Both the position numbers and the translations under genes were made by a program. The notes under the pieces were generated by a model, which ran no database searches, was not told the origin of the DNA, and worked only from the letters and a program-made list of their open reading frames with translations. DNA of 64,000 bases, from the NCBI RefSeq assembly GCF_963678635.1, contig NC_087065.1:22401254-22465253 (forward strand), written 5' to 3'. Of this stretch, positions 1 to 10,300 are shown piece by piece. Origin of the DNA: Symsagittifera roscoffensis (Eukaryota > Xenacoelomorpha > Acoela > Convolutidae). Position 1 is the first letter of the stretch; every line of letters begins with the position of its first letter.

Positions 1-810
1 TGTGACAACGTTTTATGTTGGGTTTGTTGTGGTTTTTCTTATGTCTTGTTGGTTATGTCCTTTTTCCAAAAAGCAAATTGTTCGTGGTATGGGTTTGTCT
101 TTCGACTTTTTTGTGTTTTATTATTTCTTTCTTAGACTTTATAATAGTCTTCAAAAGAATAAATTATCCAGTTTTAAACTGGGTTAATCCGGTTTGGGTA
201 CCGTTGGTTTCCTTTTCTTAGTCATGCTGTTATTCTATGATTTGTGGTATTTAGTAAGCTGCGTTGGTTAGTTTTGTTTAGTATATGATTCCTTTCCAAC
301 CGGGTTAAAGGAAAGTTTGAAACATGTTATTATATGTTAGAGTTGTTGAGTGTGAAAACTTGAAACTGAAATTCATTATTTTAAACAATTCTTCGTGGGC
401 GAGCTGTGCGAGTGTGGATAGAATTTCTGTGCGAATAAATGAGAATATCAAAAGGTTAGTACTGCATTTGCATTTTATTAATTTACTGCATAGAATTTGT
501 AAATTTACTGCTAGTTATGGGGGAAATTTAAGTTACAAATTTTCATCATAATTAGATTTACTGCTTGTGGGGAAAATTTTAGAAATGAATTTACTGCATT
601 GGTATTAAATTTATAAATTTATAAGTGTAAGAGATTAATAGAATTGTTGAAATCTGTTTGATGAAATTTGCGATCTTTATTTGTTTTTTGTGGTTTTTGT
701 AGGTGATCGTCGGATGAAGGCTAAAAATCTAAGGAAAACATGGATAAAGTATGGTGAGTTTTTTAATATTTTAATTAGTTAGTTATATTCATTTAATTCA
801 TACTTACCTG
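1..810. other. Element 3' region without a supported gene
   Basis: No sense-strand ORF of note follows the last stop. Just after it, the minus strand has a consensus splice donor, CAG|GTAAGTATG at about 797-808. A TTTTTAG acceptor-like site lies about 75 bases further on (near 727-735), so a 3'-UTR intron is possible. The 3' LTR is not visible here. Confidence 0.5.
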
Positions 811-2616
811 TTAGTCGTCGGGGAAAAAACCGTGGGGGAAGATGTCGTGGATTAGTTCTGAAGTTGTTAGTAGTTTAGCTAAGATGCGGATGATATTTTT
901 AGTCTGAAGCAGTGGCCAAAGCAATTGAAGTGCCTTGATAGTGGTTAGTTCTTCAGTGCCAACTGCAAACTCATAAGGTGTGTTTTGGATTAGATTATAT
1001 AATTTGTGATTGAATTTAGTGTTGTGGATGAATTCTAAAATTGGGATTTCTATAGGTTGTACAAACTCGTGCGGGATAAGGAAGGGTCGGGATTCTTCGG
1101 CGTTGAAGGTCTTGGTGATGGGACAGAAGATGTACATTTGGGTTATGGGATCATAATTGCGAAGAATACCATGAAGGTTAGTATCTTTAATGCAATATGT
1201 GAAATTTAGGAAAAATGGTGAAGTGTATTTGGAATTAATGAATTGAAAACGATGGTGTGGTTGTCTAGAGGGTGTGTGTAGGTCAAAGTGATTTTGGATG
1301 AAGCGATAATAACTATATGTGTGGGTTTGTTTAGTGCGCAACATAATATCGTGTGAGCAGTGTAAATCTCTTTCGTGTAGTGCAAGGAAATGAAAGGTTA
1401 GTGAAAACATTTGGAAGCGTTCTTTAAAACTTTCGTATGCTTGTGTGTCTGTTAGTGCTTCTGAAATAATGTGATCAAACTTTCGGTCAAAGATGTTTAG
1501 TGTAAATATATATGGTGTCTTGATGAAAAATTTCTCGGTAATTTATGGATTAGCGAAGCGATCGTCGTCTAAGAATTGATCTTGGTTAGCTCTGATGATG
1601 TTGTGATCATAGTATTCGAGTGTATATTCGTTAGCTCTAGGTGCAGTGTGTGTTTTTAGTGATTTTTTATATCCAACGTAAGTAAATTGTCTAGCGGTTA
1701 GTGGTGTAGTGAGTCGATATAGCATGTCCGTATTTCGCTCTATATCGATGTGAGTGTTAGATAAAGGTAAGCAAAGAGGGTTAGTAAAATGATAATATGA
1801 GTTCCAAGAGAGAGTGGGCATTAAAACGTATTCATCTACAAAGTTGCGTGTTTCGTTAGTGTCGTGGGGGGTGTTTAAGGTGTATTGTGGGAATGAGGGT
1901 AAGGTGATGGCTAAAAATTCTTTTGTGTTAGTATGCTTGGGGTGGTTGATGTATTCACGGGCTGTTCCTGGTTTTGCTGGGAAAGGATGGTTGGGGAACT
2001 TTCTTTTAAAGGTGCGGTAAGCTCTATTAGTGTTGAGTGAAGATTCAGTTGATGTGGATGATGGTGCTAATGATTCAGTATAATTTGAAGAGGGTGTAGG
2101 GGTAGGGGGGTTGGATGAATTTATTGTGGAGGAGATTTGGTTTATGGTTGGGGTATTAAGGTGGTAGGGTTGTTGTTGAAGGGTAATAAAATTATCTAGC
2201 TCTGGGGAGATTCGGGGGGTGTCTGGAGAATGAGATGATTGGTCAGAATGGTATGAGGAGTAGGTTGGGGTAACTCGGGAAGCATAAGAGGGTGTGGGAG
2301 TGATTGGGTCAGGGTTATTGGATAATATGGGTTGAAAAGGGGGTTGAGAAAATTTAGAAGAGTTATGAAAATTATTGGATGGGGATGGTTCTGAGTCGGC
2401 AAATTCATCGGGGGTTTCAATATTCGGGTTATTGAGTTGTGAGATGGAATATAAAACTGAGATGTGTGAATTAGTGTCGGAATTCATGCCTGATGTTACA
2501 TTACTAGATGGAAAATCGGGTGGCGGAAAAGCAAAAAGTGGTATTATTGGGATTGGAGAGGTAAGATTGGTTGGGTGGGAATTTGATCGGTGTAGTGATC
2601 CAAGTTGGCGGCTCAT
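811..2616 (-). CDS. Last cassette ORF (about 600 codons) interrupted by one in-frame TAA
   Basis: The ATG at 2616 overlaps the envelope-like stop (ATGA, 2613-2616). Codons run open to TAA at 1543-1545 (357 aa), then continue in the same frame, open again, to TAA at 811. The whole is 601 codon positions including the internal and terminal stops. The first 200 residues are Pro/Ser/Thr/Asn-rich. From about residue 230 through the break to the end the sequence looks globular and continuous, with Trp, Tyr and His scattered across both halves, so the TAA cuts one domain. It may be a recent nonsense mutation or a readthrough stop. No family is recognised. Architecture (disordered N-terminus, folded C-terminus) resembles the ATG-less ORF upstream of the envelope gene. 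Confidence 0.65.
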
Positions 2617-5231
2617 CGTGGGCTAAAAAAATGATTATTTTGAGACTGAAAAGCGGTGGTATGGGGTTGTTCAATAATTTGTTCATAAGTATTTTGATCT
2701 TGTGACTGGTGTGTCATTATATGTTGGATGGGACTTTGTGATGTGGTGAGTCGAAAATTTGGATTATGTGTGATGGCTAAATTTCGAAAATTTCGTGGGA
2801 CTAGGGATAGTGGATGGTTATTTGGTAGGGGTGGTAATTGTGGTGCCGTTGGCGTTATGTCTACATTGTTATGTTCTTCGTCGTATGTATTTTGTCGTGT
2901 TGCTATTTTTGTGTTATATTCTTTTATTTGTGCGTCTAAAAGAATTTTGTTTATAGATGTAGAAAAGATTCCAAAAAATCCTGCAAAGAGTATGCGTGCT
3001 ACGCTTGCTTGTCTGTTTACTTGTGTGTGTATAGCACATGTGTTGTAGATTCCTTTTAAAAGTGAGAAAAGAAATCCAATAAAGTTAAACATTGCGTATA
3101 AAATAGTCAATTTTTCTAAGATGTAGTAGGGCCATCCTAGAAAATCGAGGATCTCATTTTTGAGTGTAACAAAGCTAAAAATGTTAATTGGTGATATATC
3201 TTGGGGACGGTATTTTTCACCGTTTAGATATATATAATCTTTAATGTCTTTAAAATATCCGCTATAGTCTTGCGTGTAGATATCGGCAAATCCTGCGGTT
3301 TCTGCAAGTTTGCGTAAATTTTGGTCTATTGATTGTCTTTGTATAGTGTCCATTTGTGTTAATAATTCTTGGAATTGTTGTGTTCTAATGTGATGTTGAA
3401 TATCTGATTTTGAATAGATTCCTATTGATTGTAAGTCTATATTTGGGTTTCGAGCAATAGCGCGAATGCTTTCTGGTGAAAATTTTTTGAGTGATTGCAT
3501 TAATGTGGGATATGGAGTGAGAAGATAATATTTATTTTCATCAGGGTTTAGTTGTACTACATTGTGGCTGTTTTCTGATCCATATGGGACTGCGGTATCC
3601 CAGAAATAGGTTCTTCGTGAAAGTGTATCCACGAAATGTACTTTATTCTTATAAAAGATAGGGATTCTTTTATAACATCGTTTATCTTCAAAAACGTATA
3701 GTGGTGATACTTTTTTAGTACAAGTATAAAACCATAAGATGTTTCCTTCATAGTCTAAAAAATTTGATCTATTTCCAGATAATAAGTATCCTGCGTAGGG
3801 TATTTTTAATACTGCTAGTGCAAGTGATTGTAATATTTGTGTTCGTTCTAATTCGCATAGTTGGTGTAGTGTTTCTAATTCGGAGAGTGACATTTCTTGA
3901 AAAATTCGGCTAATTGTATAATCTAGTTTCATATCTAAATGAATATCATAGTGGATATTACCGAAATATGTAGTATTCATTAGTGATAATTCTTGTAAGC
4001 GTGTGCTTCTGGTGTCATGGGGTTTTAGATGTCCACCAGGTTGTCCGTTGCTTTTTTCAAAATTAACTGGTATATAGGATGTTCCTTCGTTTGGAGGATG
4101 ACCTGTGGCATATGGGTCGATTTTTACTTTTCCAGTGGTCATGTCGAATCCTTTTTCGTATTCAACTAATATTTCAGAGTATTGTGTTCTGTGAAGTGGA
4201 TTCCTGTATTTACATGCAAGTTCTGTTTCTTGATATATTTGAAAACGTGTCAATTTATTTTCTATATTGTCTATGTTTCTAAAATTAGAACTTAGTTTTC
4301 GTGATGGATGGACTTGTTCATATGGAATTGATTGTATAAAATATTTTTCGTGAAATTTTATCATACGAGCGTGTATTTTTGCTACTTGAAATGTTGTACA
4401 TGTATCTTCGGGGAACCAAACAATGGTTGCTTGTGTTCTCGTTGTAGGGTCGCAATAACCTTGATCATTTTTACAAGGTAATCGGATTCCTTGATAGATC
4501 ATTGTATTATCTGATAAATCTCGTGTTAGTTGTATTTTTTCGAGTTGTATTTTCCAATCAAAAAACATTATTTCTTGGTATCCTTTATTTTTTGTGTCTG
4601 CTTTGCAGTTTGATGGGTCATTTATACCAATGTGTGGTATCCAATGTTTATCGTGTAGGTCATAGGTTAATCGTCCGTGTGCGCCGTTATACGGGTATTT
4701 TTCGTCTAGTTTTATATGTCCTTGGTGTCTTTCAAGTTGTGATTGATGTACAGAGTCTGAAAAAACTTGAAAATTAACTAACTTTCTTGCGGAGTTTTTA
4801 TTTTGTGTGATGTTTAGTCTAAGTAATTCATTTTTACAATCGTCGGGATTGAGATGTAAAAGACGTTCTATATTACTCTGATAGAATGATTCATGGTCAA
4901 GTCGGTTTTTGTTTCCGTTCGAGACTTGTGAACAATGTACTTTCTTTTCGGAAAATGTTGCTGTGAATTTATAACCTGTAACTGTTGTTGCTCGGGCTTT
5001 TGAATAGAGTGTTGCTATTACATCTGTGGTTTCTATAGCTTGTGGTTCTGTTTCACATTGTGATACTTGATTTATTGCATATTTATGTAGTGTTTTTTGT
5101 TCATTTTCTTCACAATCGTAATGTGTTACTAATAAATCTTGTGGTCCTGTACGAGGGGAAGGGTTTATGTTTTGATTTGAGATTACTAGAAAAAGGAGTT
5201 GGAGAAAAATTAATAATTTTAGAATATACAT
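2613..5231 (-). CDS. Envelope-like type I membrane glycoprotein (872 aa)
   Basis: The ATG at 5231 lies 13 bases inside the previous ORF. An N-terminal hydrophobic signal peptide covers residues 1-19. A large Cys-containing ectodomain with several N-X-S/T sites follows to about residue 695. Strong hydrophobic segments lie at about 697-730 and 740-757, and a polar tail of about 115 residues completes the protein. This is the expected layout of a retroviral-type envelope, and the position after pol fits. The ectodomain's spacing of a Gly-Tyr strand, a His-Cys pair and a later Asp-Cys recalls the class III (gB/chuvirus-like) envelopes captured by invertebrate LTR elements; that is a hypothesis. 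The ORF is intact, and its stop overlaps the next ATG (ATGA). Confidence 0.8.
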   Translation of the reverse strand: MYILKLLIFLQLLFLVISNQNINPSPRTGPQDLLVTHYDCEENEQKTLHKYAINQVSQCETEPQAIETTDVIATLYSKARATTVTGYKFTATFSEKKVHCSQVSNGNKNRLDHESFYQSNIERLLHLNPDDCKNELLRLNITQNKNSARKLVNFQVFSDSVHQSQLERHQGHIKLDEKYPYNGAHGRLTYDLHDKHWIPHIGINDPSNCKADTKNKGYQEIMFFDWKIQLEKIQLTRDLSDNTMIYQGIRLPCKNDQGYCDPTTRTQATIVWFPEDTCTTFQVAKIHARMIKFHEKYFIQSIPYEQVHPSRKLSSNFRNIDNIENKLTRFQIYQETELACKYRNPLHRTQYSEILVEYEKGFDMTTGKVKIDPYATGHPPNEGTSYIPVNFEKSNGQPGGHLKPHDTRSTRLQELSLMNTTYFGNIHYDIHLDMKLDYTISRIFQEMSLSELETLHQLCELERTQILQSLALAVLKIPYAGYLLSGNRSNFLDYEGNILWFYTCTKKVSPLYVFEDKRCYKRIPIFYKNKVHFVDTLSRRTYFWDTAVPYGSENSHNVVQLNPDENKYYLLTPYPTLMQSLKKFSPESIRAIARNPNIDLQSIGIYSKSDIQHHIRTQQFQELLTQMDTIQRQSIDQNLRKLAETAGFADIYTQDYSGYFKDIKDYIYLNGEKYRPQDISPINIFSFVTLKNEILDFLGWPYYILEKLTILYAMFNFIGFLFSLLKGIYNTCAIHTQVNRQASVARILFAGFFGIFSTSINKILLDAQIKEYNTKIATRQNTYDEEHNNVDITPTAPQLPPLPNNHPLSLVPRNFRNLAITHNPNFRLTTSQSPIQHIMTHQSQDQNTYEQIIEQPHTTAFQSQNNHFFSPR

Positions 5232-6355
5232 GTGTATGATAATCCTGAGTATGGATTATAAAATGTAATGTAGCCAATTGTGTTTTTGGTATATCTGTCG
5301 TATTTGTATATTACTTCAGTAGTTATAAACGGTGGTGGTAGTGATTGAGCTGTTATGTTAGGTGGATTTAATGGGTAGGGATGTTGGGTAATATTATTTA
5401 ACTTAACTGTGATTTCAAACTTTAATTGTAAACTGTTTTGTTGGAGTATTTGAATATTGTGATCACGGATATCGTTGTGAATATCTTGGCGATATTGTAA
5501 TCTATTAAGTGCCCAGTTATGAAGGCGGTTACTTTCTTGATGTTGTCCAAATAACGGTGGAGGTGCTGTAAATGTATTCCAATCTAGTCTTAAAGGAATA
5601 TTTATTGATGATTGTTCTCGATATCTGGCGTCGAGATTATTTGGAAAATTTAAGTTAAAAGGTGGTGGTGAAATCTGGCTTATTGATGGTGTTGATGGTA
5701 GTGATAATGTTTCTGGTAGTGATGAGGATGTTGTTGTATCCGTAGAAATATCTATTGGATTATTGACTAAATTTAATTCACCTTGTGTAAATGAATGTGT
5801 TGTCCAATATGGTAGTCGTGATGCCTGGTTTGGGGGGTTAAAGGGATTTTCACGTATTTGTTCAGATGTTGGTGTTGAACCTAAGTAATCTGATGGTAGG
5901 CTTGAGGTGCTACGTTGTGAAAGAAGCGTAGGGGTTTCTGGTAATATACCAATGGGGTTTTCTGGAGTGTTTTGTGATGGGGATTGAGGTATATCAAAAT
6001 GAACTCGGGGAGTTTGAAAATTTCTGTTTCGTCGAGGATGTATAATTTGTCTATTTATTTCGACTGTATTTTGGTTTTGACTAGGATTTCTTATTCTACT
6101 TAGTTCTTGTGGTAGTGTTGGGTATAGGTTATATGTTGGTTCGCTTAGAGGTGCTTGTCGTTGAACTGGTTCTAGTGGTTCTGATAAACGAGCATGTCGT
6201 TCTTCAAAAGTGTATGGACTGTCTTGAAAAGAAATTCGTGTAGATGTTTGAGGATTTTGAGTAATTGAAGGTGGTGTTTGGTTATCCTGGGATGATGTCG
6301 GTGAAGACTGACTTTGTGACTGTTGGGTAGCAATTTTTGATGGATTTTTGAATTG
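5219..6355 (-). CDS. 378-codon ORF with no ATG (and no in-frame Met), cassette ORF 3
   Basis: Reading the minus strand codon by codon from 6355 gives 378 sense codons to a TAA at 5219-5221, and none is ATG, TTG, CTG or GTG. The upstream in-frame boundary is TAA at 6356-6358. The first 200 or so residues are rich in Pro, Ser, Thr, Asn and Gln and look disordered. The last 120 or so contain Trp, Tyr and aromatic-rich segments that look folded (for example FGQHQESNRLHNWALNR). The 3' end overlaps the envelope-like ORF start by 13 bases. Protein-like composition over this length argues it is coding. Initiation must be non-AUG, by reinitiation after the preceding stop, or by splicing. No homologous family is recognised. 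Confidence 0.75.
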   Translation of the reverse strand, partial: QFKNPSKIATQQSQSQSSPTSSQDNQTPPSITQNPQTSTRISFQDSPYTFEERHARLSEPLEPVQRQAPLSEPTYNLYPTLPQELSRIRNPSQNQNTVEINRQIIHPRRNRNFQTPRVHFDIPQSPSQNTPENPIGILPETPTLLSQRSTSSLPSDYLGSTPTSEQIRENPFNPPNQASRLPYWTTHSFTQGELNLVNNPIDISTDTTTSSSLPETLSLPSTPSISQISPPPFNLNFPNNLDARYREQSSINIPLRLDWNTFTAPPPLFGQHQESNRLHNWALNRLQYRQDIHNDIRDHNIQILQQNSLQLKFEITVKLNNITQHPYPLNPPNITAQSLPPPFITTEVIYKYDRYTKNTIGYITFYNPYSGLSYTCIF

Positions 6356-6360
6356 TTACT

Positions 6361-6549
6361 TTAGTGGGAAGGTTTATGTTTATTATAATATTCTTCCAAA
6401 AAAAGAATTAGAAGGATTGTTGCTAGGGCAAATGTGAAGATTGCTTTCTTTATACATTTACATATTGTCAAAATGAGGGATGATAAGAATGCTATGAAAA
6501 TTACAAACAATAAAAAAATATCAGTTCTACTGAAAATTTTTCGTATCAT
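6361..6549 (-). CDS. Small hydrophobic membrane protein (62 aa), cassette ORF 2
   Basis: The ATG at 6549 overlaps the stop of the previous ORF (ATGA). The product has a short basic start (MIRK), about two hydrophobic spans in residues 10-52 separated by a Cys/Lys turn, and a charged tail (EEYYNKHKPSH). It resembles no named family that I know. Three bases after its stop lies the stop that opens the next, ATG-less ORF. An ATTTTCAG splice-acceptor-like site lies inside its first codons (near 6530-6540). This ORF could therefore be removed or bypassed in a spliced message; that is inference. Confidence 0.5.
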   Translation of the reverse strand: MIRKIFSRTDIFLLFVIFIAFLSSLILTICKCIKKAIFTFALATILLILFLEEYYNKHKPSH

Positions 6550-6776
6550 TTAGACAAGTTATATGAATCGTACCTGTGGATGTAATCAAGGGTTTTGGAA
6601 AGTTGGAGGAATAGTTCGAGTATAGTGTAGAAAATTAAAAAAATGTTACAAAAAATGATTAGGATTATTAGAAAAGATTCAAGTATATCAAAAAGAAATA
6701 TTATAAAGGTTTCAAGTATTGTAAAAAATTTTTTAAAATTTATGAGTATTTGAGTAACTGATTGAGAGAAGAGCAT
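6546..6776 (-). CDS. Small hydrophobic membrane protein (76 aa), cassette ORF 1
   Basis: The ATG at 6776 follows directly on a TAA. The product is dominated by Ile, Leu and Phe, with one long or two adjacent membrane-spanning stretches in residues 8-58 and a polar C-terminal tail. Its stop overlaps the start of the next ORF by four bases (ATGA, 6546-6549), a geometry known to support termination-reinitiation. No family is recognised. A viroporin-like or accessory membrane role is only a guess. The codon content is A+T-rich like the rest of the element, so a chance hydrophobic ORF in T-rich antisense DNA is possible. The ordered overlaps argue against that. Confidence 0.5.
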   Translation of the reverse strand: MLFSQSVTQILINFKKFFTILETFIIFLFDILESFLIILIIFCNIFLIFYTILELFLQLSKTLDYIHRYDSYNLSK

Positions 6777-7374
6777 TTAAGAAATGATCTCTTGGTCGAA
6801 TATTTTTTGCTGTTCGAGGCAATTTTCTAGTGTGGTCGGATTATTTATTAGTTTTTTGACAAGTGGGTTGAGTTTTGTAAAAAATTGTTGGGGGCAATTT
6901 TCATGGTGATCGGGAGGTCGTCTTTTTCTTTATTTTTGTTTGTCAAATGATCCGGGGTATGGTGAGATTTTTATACTTTAGGCTAATTAAAATGTTCATT
7001 TTGTTACTTTAGGCTAAGTTAACAAATTTGCTTTGGGGGTATTCGTGGTCTGAGTTGGGGAAATATTGTTGATCTTTGGGTTATTAGATAAGGGAGGGGT
7101 ACGGTATTATGGTGATATTTATTTTAGTTGTCAAGTTGGAGTGGTTTGCTTATTTTTGACCTGGAGGTCGTAAAGTTATAGTTATAGATAAGCCTGGAGT
7201 TCTATATGATTCGTCTAATTGGTCTTAGTTTGAGTTAGAGAAAGTGACGGATTGGATGAATCCTATTGGTCTATTTTGAACTAGAATTATTACATACTTG
7301 TCAGCATGTTATTTTGAAAAATGTAAATGAAAAATGTTTCGAAGGTTTCAAGATAGTGAAGTATAATGTTAAAA
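6777..7374 (-). other. Spacer between gag-pol and the 3' ORF cassette
   Basis: This stretch of about 600 bases has multiple stops in all sense frames over most of its length. A 13-bp direct repeat (TTAGCCTAAAGTA in element sense) lies near 6980-7013. Its last part (6777-6900) is open for 41 codons without ATG. That open stretch ends in a TAA directly abutting the ATG of the next ORF (TAAATG at 6774-6779), giving another stop-start contact. Confidence 0.6.
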
Positions 7375-10300
7375 TTACTTTTGAAATTCCACTTTCTTTA
7401 AAATTTTAGATTGGGGGATGAATATTTTATAGTTTTTACGTGGTTGATTTCGGAGTCTTGTTGTTTTTCTATTTTCTGATTTGTCGATTTGTTCTTGGGG
7501 TATTATTTGTTCGGTCATTTTTCTATTTTTTCTTTGTTTTGGGGATTCTTTATGGTTTTGTGTATTGTTTTTGGTGGCGGTTGGTTTTGTGTTTTGATTT
7601 TCGGTGGGGTTATCATTTTGTTCTGTGTTTTTCAGATGTGGTTCATTTTGAATGATTTTTAATCCTGTGAAAGAATATAATTGAGTTAATTCGCGGAGTG
7701 CGTATTCTTTTGGGTAATAAGGTAATAGGTTGTTTCGATGTTGAACGATTTCTTTTTTGTTTGAGTCGGTAATTTTATATGTGACATCAGTGGGTTTTGC
7801 AATTATTTGGTATGGTCCTTTTCGAAGGGGTTGTAATTTTTTAGAAATTCCTTTTTGAGTATTAAAATTAGGTATTAAAACAAATGTTCCAATTTTTAAA
7901 TCGGAGGCTGGTGTAAAACGTGAATTGATTTGTTCATTAATATTTTGTCTTTGTAATAACTTTTTTGTTATTTTTTGATAAATTTCATTGTGTTTTTTAT
8001 CTCTATTTAGAATCCATTCGGTGTGTGTACCGGAGGCTAGTTTAAGAATTTGTGGGTGATGAAAATGATCTTCATCGTGTGTATGTAAAGGTAGGTTATA
8101 ACAAATTGAGTCTTTATTTGGTTGACAATAACCTTGTGCGTTTTTATGAGAATTTGCTGTAAACATTATTGGTTTGCGTGGCTTTTGGTTAAAAACCATT
8201 TCGTATGGTGACATTCCTAAAGTTGTCGTAATTTGTGAATTATATGCTAAGGGAAATAATTTTACATCTGCTGACCATTCGGTATATTTTGTATCATTTC
8301 CGTTGATGATACATCTAAGATATTCTTGTATTGAACGGTTCATACCAGTTTTTACTGCATATTTGCATTCCAATCGGGGCGATGTTTCGTTTTCTGCAAG
8401 GTAGAATTTTATGTTTTTGGGTATTTCAACTGTTGTTTTTCGTGTAAGTAATTCAGGTGGTGTATTTCGACTTAAGGTGTCTGGTAATGCAAGATTTTTT
8501 CCTGCAGTCCAAACTATATGTAAGTTTGGAAATTTCATTAGAATAAGTTGAAATCTGTAAACTCGGTGGTTTGGGTTAGATTTTTGTGTAAAGAGAAAGA
8601 TGATTGGTTTATGGTCTGTGAATAGAACTGTTGGATGTTTTGATCCAAGTATCAGAAATTCATATTCTGTCAGTGTATATATTATGGCTGTACATTCTCT
8701 CATTAGAGTTGAGAGTCGTAGCTCTGCTTGAGTGAATAATCGAGAATTTGCTGATATGAGGTTCATTTTATTTGTACCATTATGTGATTGTAATAGTGCT
8801 GCACCGATGCCAAAGTTCGAAGCATCGCACATTGCATAAAATGGTTGATTTGAATCTGGAATTGTGTTTGAAATTTGTTCAGTTAAAAGTTTCTTTATTT
8901 CTTCAAATCGTGTTTGATGTTCTGTGTTCCATTCAAAATTATTTTGTTGTCTAAGGATGTTATAAAATGGTCGTAGATATAATTGCATTTTATAAACATA
9001 TTTACTTAAAAAGTTTAACATTCCAAGAAATTCTTGGATTTTCTTTTTATTTGTTGGTGGTTGAAGTTTTTGAATAGCGTCAATGCGTGATTTCAATGGA
9101 GTGATTGTTTTTCTTTCTATATTATGTCCTAAGAATTTAACTCTTGTCAAGAAGAAATGTGATTTATCGGGGGCGGCCTTCAGATTTTCGTTCTGAAGTA
9201 TTTGGTGATATTTTTCTAAAACATTGAACATCTCGTCTTTTGTTTGTGATTGCATAAAAACATCGTCTAAATAGGTGATTGCGTTTTTCTTGAGTATTAG
9301 TGGTCTAAAAATTTTGCTCATAATAGCTGAAAATGCTGCTGGTCCTATGGATATTCCATAGAATAAGCGGTTGAATTCATATTGTTGGTTTCCGATAACA
9401 AATTGTGTTAAACGTCGTGATTGTTCATCTAGTGGCATTTGATTGTATGCACTATTCATATCGGCGGTTGTAAAGTATTTGCCGTTTATTTTTGTTAAAA
9501 TAACTTGTATTGGTTCAATGGGCCAATTACATTTTGATTCATCTATAAGTGAATTGAGGTATCTAGCATCGAGAACGATTTTTAATGATTCTCCTTTAGC
9601 TAGAATGATAACGGGGTTGATAAATGTGTTGCCTTTTGGTTGTTCTTCTTTGTTTACTGGTGATATAATGTTGTATTGTTCTAAAATGTCGAGTAATCTG
9701 TTTACTTTATCATGTAAGTGAATTGGTACTTTACTTGCTCTCTGTTTTTTGAAAACTGCGTCTGGTTTTAACGGGAGATGTAGTGATGAACTGATTTTTC
9801 CAACATCGAATTTTGATGTTGCATAGACTGATGAATATTTAATTAGCTGTTTGGCTAATTTTTCGAATTCGTCTTGTGTTATTTGTGAATGTTGGAAATT
9901 AAACATTGTTAAAAATTTTTGTTGGTCCTCTGTGTAGTTACTTATGTTGAATGTAGGTTTGAAATATGGAGTTTTTGTGAAATAATCCGTATTTCTGTTT
10001 TCGTTACTTATTATATTATTTATAGATAATTCTTCATTAAGAATTGTAGATTGGCAAATATCTAGTAATTGGAGTATATTATTTACGCGATAGGCTTTTT
10101 CGTGTATTGGTGATATTGTAGCGTTGGTTTCACAATATCCTAAAAGTCCTAAAGGTAATGTTACTTGGTAAGGTGTGTTGTTATAGACATGTAAGGAAAT
10201 GATATCGGAATTCGAATTTTTCAAATATTTTATGGATGAGATTGTGATTTTGAAAAATTTGTGAATAGGTTTGAATTCAAATTCTGACATATAAAATTTT

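Noticed and set aside
1-800. 3' LTR of the Ty3/gypsy-like element
   Set aside because: I compared this stretch with 16179-16588 and saw no matching blocks; the LTR must lie left of the window.
1814-2626. Plus-strand ORFs opposite the last cassette ORF
   Set aside because: They are antisense shadows; codon composition, overlaps and continuity support the minus strand.
6361-6540. Frameshift from the 62-codon ORF into the ATG-less ORF
   Set aside because: The ATG-less frame is closed by a TAA at 6356-6358, after the end of the upstream ORF, so there is no overlap in which a ribosome could shift.
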